The notes beneath the pieces are model-generated. The model was not told the origin of the DNA. It was given only the letters and a program-made list of their open reading frames with translations, and ran no database searches. The position numbers were made by a program, and so were the translations under genes. A DNA stretch of 41,444 bases, taken from the NCBI GenBank assembly GCA_947629015.1, contig CANRCB010000016.1, forward strand, positions 1 through 41,444, read 5' to 3'. Origin of the DNA: an uncultured Gemmiger sp. (lineage in GTDB: Bacteria; Bacillota; Clostridia; Oscillospirales; Ruminococcaceae). Shown here piece by piece: positions 34,783 through 41,444 of the stretch; the first letter of the stretch is position 1; every line of letters begins with the position of its first letter.

Positions 34783-36495
34783 TCAGCCGGCACTGACTCT
34801 GGCAAAGGTGGTATCCACCATTTGCCGTGCCTGTGTGATCAGGGCGGCGGTATCCTCCATCTGCTCGGCGATGGTCGTGTTTTCGGGCACAAGATCCGCC
34901 ATGCCACGCTCGATCTTGTCCAACTGCGCCTGCATATCGCTCTGGGTGATGCCGTAGGATTTAAAGTTGCCGGTGTTGTTGTAGATCTGGGTGGCCATTT
35001 CCCGGTAAAGGGCGATCGCGTAGTGCGCGCCGCCGGTCTTGACGACGAGGTCGCCGTCGGTCAGCTCCACCATCTGGTTCCAGAAGGTGAGGTAGCTGCC
35101 GGTACCCTCACCGACGGCGTACACGCTCAGGCCAGACCCCAGGGCGGAGTAGTAGTTGCCGATGGTGTACAGGCTGTTGGCAAGCTCGCGCTGCTGGTCG
35201 GTCAGGTAGGTGCTTTCCAGTATCTCGCCGTACCAGTTGGCCGCCTGGGCGCGGTTGTCACTGCCTTCGTAGAAAAAGTAATAGTCGTTGGCCAGCTGGT
35301 AGACGAATTCATCGTGGGCGCGGTGGTTGCTGGCCTCCAAATAGCTCAGGTTGCTGCGGGTGCTGCCGTCGGTATCCATGATGCAGCGGCGCAGCGCGGT
35401 GCTTTCTTCGGCGGTAAAGACCATGTCGGTATCGATGGCGCCAAGCATCTTCATATAGGCGTCCGGCGCCGAGGGGCGCAGGCGCATCGCCTGGCGGTAA
35501 TATTCGGCCGCTTCGGTGATGCTTTCCACGCTGTTTTGCGCTTCGCGGATGTAGTAATCATAGCTGTTGGCGGTGGCCCGGTTGGCGGCCACACGGAAGC
35601 CGACCATGCCCACGACGCCCACCAGCGCCACGGCCACGCTGGCCCAGAAGACCCGCCATTTGCGGTTGCGGCTGCGCATGGCCGCATCGTCGGCGTCGTG
35701 CACGTGCTCCAGCGCGTACATCAGCTCGGCGCAGCTCTGGTAGCGGTCCCGCGGGTCCGGCTCGCAGCATTTGGCCACGATCTTTTCAAGGCCGGTGCCG
35801 GCGAATGCCGGGTTGAGCTGGCGCAACGGCAGGATGGCAAGGTTGGTATCGGCGGGGCTGTAGCCGGTGAGCAGATGGTACATGGTGGCGCCCAGGCAGT
35901 AGATATCGGTGCGGGCGTCGGTCTGCTGGCCGCGGTCACCGAACTGCTCCGGCGCGGCGTAGCCGCGCGTGCCCAGCCAGGTGGTATCGCCGGCGTGGCC
36001 GACCTTATACTCCCGCGCCGTGCCGAAGTCGATGAGCTTGACGCGGCCGGAGGGCTCCAGCATGACGTTGGCGGGCTTCATGTCGCGGTAGATGATGGGC
36101 GGCGTGCGGCTGTGCAGGTAACCCAGCACATCGCACAGCTGCTTGGCCCACTCGACCACCTTGTCGGGCTCCTGCGGACCGCCGTGCTTGAGCAGATCCT
36201 GCAGGCTGCGGCCCTCGATAAAGTCCATCACGATAAGGAAGCTGTCGTCCTTATCGATGACGTCGATGATGCTGGGCAGGTTAGGGTGATCCAGCTTTTT
36301 GAGCATCTCCGTCTCGGCCACAAGGCCCTGCTGCACCACCTCGGAGCCGTTGGAGCCGTCCTTGCGGACCTCCTTGATGGCCCAGGTCTTGTTGGCGCGC
36401 TCATTGATGGCAAGGTACACGACGCTCATGCCGCCGTGGCCCACCTCGCTCAGGATCTTGTATTTCCCGTCAACGACGGAACCTACGCCAAGCAT
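34783..36495 (-). CDS. Transmembrane Ser/Thr protein kinase with TPR-like ectodomain
   Basis: In the 570-residue protein, residues 10-265 are a complete Hanks-type kinase: VGHGGMSVVYLA, Lys41 in AIKEV, YRDMKPAN with catalytic Asp138 and Asn143, Asp157 in IDFGTA, and YAAPEQ. A helix at about 277-300 after RNRKWRVF (positive inside) leads to an outer domain with TPR-like helices (ITEAAEYYRQAMRLRPSAPD). It should sense an outside or envelope state and phosphorylate threonines inside, probably on the FHA proteins encoded upstream. The PP2C gene is 37 bp away. The ATG follows an AAAGGGG site. Confidence 0.93.
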   Translation of the reverse strand: MLGVGSVVDGKYKILSEVGHGGMSVVYLAINERANKTWAIKEVRKDGSNGSEVVQQGLVAETEMLKKLDHPNLPSIIDVIDKDDSFLIVMDFIEGRSLQDLLKHGGPQEPDKVVEWAKQLCDVLGYLHSRTPPIIYRDMKPANVMLEPSGRVKLIDFGTAREYKVGHAGDTTWLGTRGYAAPEQFGDRGQQTDARTDIYCLGATMYHLLTGYSPADTNLAILPLRQLNPAFAGTGLEKIVAKCCEPDPRDRYQSCAELMYALEHVHDADDAAMRSRNRKWRVFWASVAVALVGVVGMVGFRVAANRATANSYDYYIREAQNSVESITEAAEYYRQAMRLRPSAPDAYMKMLGAIDTDMVFTAEESTALRRCIMDTDGSTRSNLSYLEASNHRAHDEFVYQLANDYYFFYEGSDNRAQAANWYGEILESTYLTDQQRELANSLYTIGNYYSALGSGLSVYAVGEGTGSYLTFWNQMVELTDGDLVVKTGGAHYAIALYREMATQIYNNTGNFKSYGITQSDMQAQLDKIERGMADLVPENTTIAEQMEDTAALITQARQMVDTTFARVSAG

Positions 36496-36532
36496 CCGGG
36501 TGTTTCCCCTTTCCGGTTGGTTTTCCGTCCGC

Positions 36533-37300
36533 TCACCGCGTCCGGATCAGGATGACGGAAATGTTGTCATCCTCGCCGCGCGCCTTGTTCAACTCCGTCA
36601 GCGCGGCGGCGGCCTTTTCCATCGCCGCCTTGTTGGGCAGCGCCTTGGGCGAGAGCATCTGCTGGAACTCCTGCGGCTGGATCACATGGCGGAACCCGTC
36701 ACAGCAAAGCATATACACCTGCCCGGGGGTGACGGTGCCGGAGATGAAATCCGGCTGGACGATGGCGCTGGCGCCGATGCATTGCAGCAAAATGCTGCGC
36801 TTGGCATCCATCATAGCCTGCTCCGGCGTCATGTGGCCGAGGTCCACCTCGCGCTGGACAACGGTCTGATCCTTGGTGAGCTGGTAGACCGCGTCCTCGA
36901 TGCGGTACGCGCGGGAATCGCCGACGTTCATGATGTAATAGGTGCTGCCCACCACGAGGAAGACCACCGCGGTGGTGCCCATATCGACATGGATGCCGGC
37001 CCCGTAGGCGGCGATGCGCCGGCCGGTATCGTTGACCAGGCGCGCCCACTCATCATGCAGGCGTTCGGGGGTGAATCCCTCGGCCAGAAGCGCCGGCAGC
37101 CCGGTGCGGAACCACTGGGCCAGCGCGTGCACCATCGCGGCACTGGCGGTCTCGCCCTTGGCGAGACCGCCCATGCCGTCACAGACGGAAGCCATCAGCA
37201 CCGGGCCATGGGCGGTATCTGCCTGCTGGACCAGCATGGAATCCTGATTGGTGGATTTTCGCGTACCGACGTCGGTATAGGTCGCGGTCAAAAATTTCAT
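36533..37300 (-). CDS. PP2C-family Ser/Thr protein phosphatase
   Basis: The 255-residue phosphatase carries the metal-binding residues of PP2C: NQD (Asp20), VCDGMGGLAKGE (Asp41-Gly42), MNVGDSRAYRI, CCDGFRHV, and EDDNISVILIR at the end. It should reverse phosphorylation by the adjacent kinase. I chose the ATG at 37300, nine bases after GGGAG; a TTG three codons earlier abuts the site. It lies between the protease-FHA and kinase genes, the usual PP2C-kinase pairing in Firmicutes. Confidence 0.94.
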   Translation of the reverse strand: MKFLTATYTDVGTRKSTNQDSMLVQQADTAHGPVLMASVCDGMGGLAKGETASAAMVHALAQWFRTGLPALLAEGFTPERLHDEWARLVNDTGRRIAAYGAGIHVDMGTTAVVFLVVGSTYYIMNVGDSRAYRIEDAVYQLTKDQTVVQREVDLGHMTPEQAMMDAKRSILLQCIGASAIVQPDFISGTVTPGQVYMLCCDGFRHVIQPQEFQQMLSPKALPNKAAMEKAAAALTELNKARGEDDNISVILIRTR

Positions 37301-37332
37301 GTCAGACAACTCCCGGTGCCGTGCAAAGGCAT

Positions 37333-39054
37333 TCAGTTGGCGTTGAAGGTAAATTCTTCATCCGCCAGGGACAGCTTGTCGCCGTTTTTGAGCGCCACTT
37401 CCTGGTTGGGGTTGAGCTTGACGCCGTTGACAAAGGTGCCGTTGGTCGTGCGCAGGTCCGTGACATAGGTCACGCCGCCGCGGCTGGTCAGGCGGACATG
37501 GGTACGGCTGACGGAGGTGTTGTCGGAAATGCAGTAGTTGACGCGCGCCATCTCCTTGCCGATGACAAAGGAGGTGTTGTTGATGCTGATGCGCTCGCCG
37601 CTCTTGGCGCGGGTCAGCGTGCCGTAACTGGCGCTGCCGGCGTTGAGCACCGTCGTCTCGCCGGAGCCGGCGTTGAGCACCGTCGTCTCGCCGGAGCCGG
37701 CGTTGAGCACCGTCGTGGCGCCGGCACCCATACCGCCCATCGGCGGGGCAAAGTTGTTCTGCGGCACGTTGGGCGCCGGGCTGAAGCCGCCGCCAACGGG
37801 CGCACCGCCGACGGACACACCGCGCGGCGCGGGGGCCGGGGCCGGGATGGGGGCGGGGGCGGGGACGGGCGCGTACTCCGGGGCGGCCTTTTTCTTTTTG
37901 CTGCCGGTCAGGATGAGGATCAGCGCCACGATGACGATGATCACCACCGCCAGGATCACCACGATCAGCCAGATGGGGAAGCCGCTGCCTTTGGGGACAA
38001 GGGCCGCCTGCGCATTGCTCAGGCGGGTAAGGGCATCGTCGACCTGCTGCTGCGTGGCGGAGGCGTTGGCCAGGACGTTTTGGGCGTTGTCCAGCGCTTG
38101 GGAGAAGGCGGTGCCGCTGGCATCGTCATAGTCCTTTACTTCCATCTTCTGCGCGTCGGTGATGAGGGCGCTCAACGCGCTCTTGTCGGCCTCGGTGCCC
38201 TCCTTGTCGGGCGCGGTGCCTTGGTCATCCGTGGGTTCCGGCGCGGGGACGGTCGCGTCCCAGGGGGTGTACTCGATGCCGAGGGCGTCCAGCGTGCTGA
38301 TGAGCTGGTCGATGGCGATGGCATAGAAGTAGTTGATATCAAAGCCCGTGCCGGTCGCGCCCTGGCAGATGCCGATGACGTTGCCGTCCGCGTCGACCAG
38401 CGGCCCGCCGGAGTTGCCCGCCGTGATGCGGGCACTGGACTGGATGTAATCCACGCCATTGAGGCGGTTGGTCTTGTTGACCTGGCCGTTGGTGATGGTG
38501 ACGTCGTCGCTGGTGTAGGTGTTCACGTCCTGGAAGACCTCCACCTCGCCGGGGAAGCCGAGCGCGTACACGGTCTCGGTCTGCTGCACGGTGGCGCTGG
38601 GGCGGAGCTTGAGGTAGGTGCGGTCATAGAGCTGGCTCTCAAGGTTGAGGATGGCGTAGTCCATCTCGGCGCTCTGGTTGCGCACGGTAGCACGGATGGT
38701 GACGTCACGCAGGACGCTGATCTGGATTCCGAGACGGTCCTTGACCTCGCTGACCGATTTGCCGAACGTCTCGGACGCCTGCTGGAGCAGCTCGTCATCA
38801 ATGGTAACGACATGGTCGCAGGTGATGACCGTGTTGTTGTTGATCAAAAAGCCGGTGCCGCTCACGACGTCCAGCACGTTCTGGTTGTCATCGGTATACA
38901 CGACCTTGACCTGTACCACGCCGGTGGTATCGTCGGTGACCTTCTGGTTGATGTTCTGGGTAACGGCTCCCGCCGGGAGGGCCGCCGTCACGGCCAGGCA
39001 GAAGACCGCAAGCATCAGTGCCAGCCGGCGCAGGAAGGGGTTATGGTTTTTCAT
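37333..39054 (-). CDS. Transmembrane trypsin-like protease with cytosolic FHA domain
   Basis: In the 573-residue protein a signal peptide (1-30) is followed by a trypsin-like domain with His81 (TCDHVV), Asp132 (MDYAIL) and Ser215 (TAGNSGGPLV); the triad is complete. A helical linker precedes a helix near 355-380, then KKKK, a Pro/Ala stretch, the repeat VLNAGSGETT three times (about 443-475) and an FHA domain (FVIGKEMARVNYCIS, SVSRTHVRL, TTNGTFVNG). Topology places the protease outside and FHA inside. There is no PDZ. I chose the ATG at 39054 with AGGAGG. It may process a surface partner such as the giant protein (inference). Confidence 0.9.
   Translation of the reverse strand: MKNHNPFLRRLALMLAVFCLAVTAALPAGAVTQNINQKVTDDTTGVVQVKVVYTDDNQNVLDVVSGTGFLINNNTVITCDHVVTIDDELLQQASETFGKSVSEVKDRLGIQISVLRDVTIRATVRNQSAEMDYAILNLESQLYDRTYLKLRPSATVQQTETVYALGFPGEVEVFQDVNTYTSDDVTITNGQVNKTNRLNGVDYIQSSARITAGNSGGPLVDADGNVIGICQGATGTGFDINYFYAIAIDQLISTLDALGIEYTPWDATVPAPEPTDDQGTAPDKEGTEADKSALSALITDAQKMEVKDYDDASGTAFSQALDNAQNVLANASATQQQVDDALTRLSNAQAALVPKGSGFPIWLIVVILAVVIIVIVALILILTGSKKKKAAPEYAPVPAPAPIPAPAPAPRGVSVGGAPVGGGFSPAPNVPQNNFAPPMGGMGAGATTVLNAGSGETTVLNAGSGETTVLNAGSASYGTLTRAKSGERISINNTSFVIGKEMARVNYCISDNTSVSRTHVRLTSRGGVTYVTDLRTTNGTFVNGVKLNPNQEVALKNGDKLSLADEEFTFNAN
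37636..37725. repeat. Three 30-bp tandem repeats in the protease-FHA gene
   Basis: The 30-bp unit starting GCCGGCGTTGAGCACCGTCG occurs at 37636-37665 and 37666-37695 exactly, and at 37696-37725 with changes at its end. Each encodes VLNAGSGETT, placing one Thr-Thr pair per unit. Confidence 0.85.
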
Positions 39055-39138
39055 CGTGGATCCTCCTTTTTTTATCGCTCTGGCACGGGCCAAAGCGTTT
39101 CGTCCGTGTTCAAACGGATCAAAAACAGGGTATGGCCT

Positions 39139-40608
39139 TTACCCCACCTCAAAGCGGAACAGCTCGTCGCCCAAGCGCAGGATCGCACCGGAGGGCAGCT
39201 CCGTCGGCGTTTGCGGGGGGATCTGGCGGTCATTGATGTACACATGGTTGGTGGATTGCAGATCCACCACCATGAACACGCCGTTCTGGTACAGGATGTC
39301 GGCGTGGCGGCGGCTGATGGCCGTATTGTTTGAAATGCAGAGGTCCGTGGCCGCCGGATCCTTGCCGATGCAGAACGGCACGCGGTTGACCGCCACCACC
39401 GCGCCGCTGCTCAGGTGCACGAGCCGGGCCGGCGGCAGGGGCTGTGTGCCCGGGTTGAGGACGGTGGTGTCACCGTTGGCGGGCAAGGGCTCGTTCAGGA
39501 CGGTGGTGTCCAGATGCGGCGTGGGCTCAGGGGGTGCCTGCCAGGGCGCCACCGGCACCGCATCCGCGGGCTGGAACGGGCCAAGCGCAGGCGTAGGCGC
39601 GGGGGCAGGGGCGGGCGCAGGCACAGGGGCAGGGGCGGGGGCGGGCGCAGGCACAGGGGCCGGGGCCGGGGCCGGCGCGGGCATGGGGGCCGGCACAGGG
39701 GCCGGCATAGGCGCGGGCACGGGGGTCGGCGTCTGGGCGATCATGCGCATCCGGCCGCGGTAGTTGAACAACAGGCAGCCGAACGTGATGGAGGCCGTGG
39801 CGCTGCACAGGCCGGACAGCAGCCGCAGGAACCCGCCGCGGGCCGCAATGGCCATGATGGCGGCGCCGCCGCCCATGATAAAGCAGCACACGGCCACATA
39901 GACCGAGACATTGTCCGAGGGGATCTGGGTGCGCAGGGTGGTGCCCATCGTGTTGATGGTCTTGACCAGCAGCACATAGTACACCACAACGACCGCAGCC
40001 ACAGCCAGCACCACAAGCGCCAAAACGATCATCACGCCTATCACGCTGCCGCCGCCGTACTCACTGGCGGCCACGATGCTGAGGATCAGCACGCCTTCCA
40101 CAAGCACGAGCCCCAGCACGAACAGGACCAACCGGATGATGGTGACCACCTTGATGAAGGTCAGGCCGGTCGTGGAGGCGGGGGCCGGGCCGCGCTTGAG
40201 CGCGGACGCGAACAGCAGCCACATACCCACGCAGATCAGGATGGCGGGCAGCTGGCCCAGCAAGGCGCCCAGCAGCGCCGTGCTGCCGCCCCAGCGGTCC
40301 ATGAGATCCAGCATCTGCCAAACCGCCGGGTCCGACAGGGCGTCCATATCCGCAAGCATGGCGAACTGGTAAAGGTACTGGGAGAAGGTCGCCGGGGCAA
40401 GCGCGGCATTGACCAACGCAAACAGGGTGGCGCAGGTAAACGCGATGATCCCGGTCAGGTAAAACGGGGAGCGGGCGGCCGCTTTGATCTGCTCCCCCCG
40501 GGAAGGCCCCGCCGCTTGGCGTGGCCGGGCCGCGCCAAGCGGCATCCCACATTGCTGGCAAAACTGCACACCGTCATTGTTTTGTGTGCCGCATCGCGGA
40601 CAATACAT
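39139..40608 (-). CDS. Zinc-ribbon, polytopic membrane protein with C-terminal FHA domain
   Basis: In the 489-residue protein an N-terminal zinc ribbon has CPRCG and CQQCG (residues 3-21), followed by about six membrane helices (55-285) with DUF-like character. A Pro/Ala low-complexity stretch (about 290-345) precedes two DTTVLN motifs (about 366 and 381) and an FHA domain (FCIGKDPAATDLCIS, AISRRHADIL, LQSTNHVYIN). The Thr motifs before FHA resemble the phospho-switch of GarA/OdhI. The ATG has an AAGGAGG site. Function is probably signalling or assembly for the T7SS. Confidence 0.85.
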   Translation of the reverse strand: MYCPRCGTQNNDGVQFCQQCGMPLGAARPRQAAGPSRGEQIKAAARSPFYLTGIIAFTCATLFALVNAALAPATFSQYLYQFAMLADMDALSDPAVWQMLDLMDRWGGSTALLGALLGQLPAILICVGMWLLFASALKRGPAPASTTGLTFIKVVTIIRLVLFVLGLVLVEGVLILSIVAASEYGGGSVIGVMIVLALVVLAVAAVVVVYYVLLVKTINTMGTTLRTQIPSDNVSVYVAVCCFIMGGGAAIMAIAARGGFLRLLSGLCSATASITFGCLLFNYRGRMRMIAQTPTPVPAPMPAPVPAPMPAPAPAPAPVPAPAPAPAPVPAPAPAPAPTPALGPFQPADAVPVAPWQAPPEPTPHLDTTVLNEPLPANGDTTVLNPGTQPLPPARLVHLSSGAVVAVNRVPFCIGKDPAATDLCISNNTAISRRHADILYQNGVFMVVDLQSTNHVYINDRQIPPQTPTELPSGAILRLGDELFRFEVG

Positions 40609-40632
40609 GATGTTGCCTCCTTCAGCTGTTCC

Positions 40633-41109
40633 TCAGCGCAAGAATCCCAGGCTGCGCACGATCGCAGGCTCCACTGCGCGGCCGTTGCAGATCTGGAAAA
40701 AGCAGATGATGCGGATGACCAGCAGCACGACCAGCATAATGAGGTAGGCGATGGGCACGATGAAAGTCCAGAACAAAAACACGGTGCAAATGGTCATCAG
40801 CAGCTGCACCACCGTCAGCTTGAGCGCCTGGCGCACATGGAAGGACACATACGGCGACGAGGCGCTGGCCAGCATCGCGATGATGATGCCGATGTTGCCC
40901 AAAAGGTACACGACCATGCATATGACCTTGTTCTTGGAGACGTCCTCACGGTCAAATTCCGCCGTGTGATCATAATAGTTGGGCGCCGCCTGATAGTAGC
41001 CCTGTGGCGGGACCTGGCCCGCGGGGGCATCCGCACAGGGGGTCCCGCATTGGGGGCAAAAAGCCGCCCCATCCGCCAACTGGGCACCGCACTGTTTACA
41101 AACCTTCAT
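40633..41109 (-). CDS. Zinc-ribbon membrane protein, first gene of the T7SS run
   Basis: The 158-residue protein starts MKVCKQCGAQ and has a second CPQCG, a zinc ribbon, then a Gln/Pro/Tyr linker and three membrane helices (VICMVVYLLGNIGIIIAML, VVQLLMTICTVFLFWTFIV and LIMLVVLLVIRIICFF). The SFHVRQALKL segment recalls Tic20/DUF4870-type proteins. I chose the ATG at 41109 after GGGAGGG; the longer frame runs through the promoter and operator region. It is 24 bp before the zinc-ribbon-FHA gene. Function is unknown. Confidence 0.85.
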   Translation of the reverse strand: MKVCKQCGAQLADGAAFCPQCGTPCADAPAGQVPPQGYYQAAPNYYDHTAEFDREDVSKNKVICMVVYLLGNIGIIIAMLASASSPYVSFHVRQALKLTVVQLLMTICTVFLFWTFIVPIAYLIMLVVLLVIRIICFFQICNGRAVEPAIVRSLGFLR

Positions 41110-41199
41110 GATGTTCCCTCCCGATACTTTTTGTCTTTTGCTTATGCCCCGGCAGGGCACTGCCGGGCCGCCAAAACGCAGCGCGCCGGGGCCGTTCAT

Positions 41200-41222
41200 C
41201 ACATAAGATGAATTATGTGGTA
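41200..41222. repeat. 23-bp palindromic element, copy 1, in the leader of the T7SS operon
   Basis: CACATAA GATGAA TTATGTG is a seven-pair inverted repeat with a six-base centre, continued by GTA. It lies about 50-70 bases into the predicted transcript. The whole 23 bp recurs in inverted orientation at 41368-41390. Confidence 0.85.
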
Positions 41223-41277
41223 CCCTTTTGCGCGCGTTTCGCCTGCGATTGGCGACATTTCCAGCCAATCTTTTGTA

Positions 41278-41306
41278 ATTATACAAGAGGCTTCCTTGTT
41301 TTGCAA
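41278..41306 (-). promoter_or_regulatory. Main promoter of the T7SS operon
   Basis: On the minus strand -35 TTGCAA (41301-41306) and -10 TATAAT (41278-41283) are 17 bp apart. Initiation near 41271 gives a leader of about 160 bases before the first ATG at 41109. No other convincing promoter is near. Confidence 0.8.
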
Positions 41307-41367
41307 TCCTTTTTCCCCAATTTTTTCTCATTTTCTGCCAGATGCGTCACCAAAAAAGAACGGTTCC

Positions 41368-41390
41368 TACCACATAATTCATCTTATGTG
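41368..41390. repeat. 23-bp palindromic element, copy 2, upstream of the T7SS promoter
   Basis: This is an exact inverted copy of 41200-41222. It lies about 97-119 bases before the predicted transcription start. On the plus strand it is followed by GTTATCCTTTTTTT, so it might also end transcripts moving right. A single LytTR-like word, ACCGTTCTT, is at 41356-41364 beside it. Confidence 0.85.
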
Positions 41391-41427
41391 GTTATCCTTT
41401 TTTACTTTTCGACGCCCGGAGGCTGCC

Positions 41428-41444
41428 GTGTATAAAAATGCCGA
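41428..41444 (+). CDS. Possible start of a rightward gene (partial)
   Basis: GTG TAT AAA AAT GCC begins five bases after GGAGG (41418-41422). Only five codons are visible, so the reading frame cannot be tested. If real, the gene is divergent from the T7SS operon. Confidence 0.2.

Noticed and set aside
39600-39740. Pro/Ala repeat DNA in the zinc-ribbon-FHA gene as a separate repeat element
   Set aside because: It is low-complexity coding sequence for a Pro/Ala linker and stays in frame.
41200-41390. A miniature inverted-repeat transposable element as the sole explanation
   Set aside because: No target-site duplication is visible and the unit carries the operon promoter in a sensible position, so I list it as an operator pair with the element as an alternative.

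Overview
The window looks like chromosomal DNA of a high-GC Gram-positive anaerobe of the Clostridia, most likely an Oscillospirales/Ruminococcaceae gut bacterium (the Faecalibacterium, Subdoligranulum and Gemmiger neighbourhood). The basis is the Firmicutes-type ribosome binding sites (AGGAGG), consensus sigma-A promoters in GC-rich DNA, the ruvC-ruvA-ruvB-glmM order, a Firmicutes-style type VII secretion system (T7SS) with FHA-EssC, YukD and WXG100 proteins, and intergenic palindromic repeats. The genus is inference; there is no rRNA or marker gene to settle it.

Positions 1-11,151 hold housekeeping and metabolic genes. On the minus strand are the start of a probable methyltransferase gene, the ruvC-ruvA-ruvB-glmM operon (Holliday junction processing plus phosphoglucosamine mutase), an eda-kdgK operon for 2-keto-3-deoxygluconate use, and nnrD. 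On the plus strand are a sirtuin, a two-domain SGNH esterase and a MATE exporter. Intergenic DNA carries short GC-rich palindromes, and the left edge carries a purine-rich 14-bp tandem repeat facing a pyrimidine tract.

Positions 11,374-41,109 are one run of about 25 genes on the minus strand, a roughly 30-kb T7SS locus. In transcription order it starts at a strong promoter (41,278-41,306) flanked by two copies of a 23-bp palindromic element. It begins with a phospho-signalling block: two zinc-ribbon membrane proteins (one with FHA), a trypsin-like protease with an outside catalytic domain and an inside FHA domain, a PP2C phosphatase, a transmembrane Ser/Thr kinase and a small membrane protein. 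Then come a 2554-residue Ig-like surface protein, a second kinase-like TPR membrane protein, two small membrane proteins, a TPR/carboxypeptidase-regulatory-domain protein and an FHA membrane protein. The secretion core follows: EssC-type FHA/FtsK ATPase, a LytTR regulator lacking a phospho-acceptor, an unknown 174-residue protein, YukD-like ubiquitin fold, five WXG100-type small proteins (two pairs clearly duplicated) and a helical 149-residue protein. The run ends with a trio behind its own promoter: a WXG-headed candidate effector with a hydrophobic C-terminal domain, a DUF4176 protein and a two-helix membrane protein that could be its immunity partner.

The likely working model (inference) is a T7SS whose assembly or activity is gated by Ser/Thr phosphorylation. 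Kinase and phosphatase would act on TTVLN threonine motifs located just before FHA domains, and the giant surface protein and kinase-TPR proteins may take the envelope roles normally played by EsaA and EssB, for which I recognise no homologue here.
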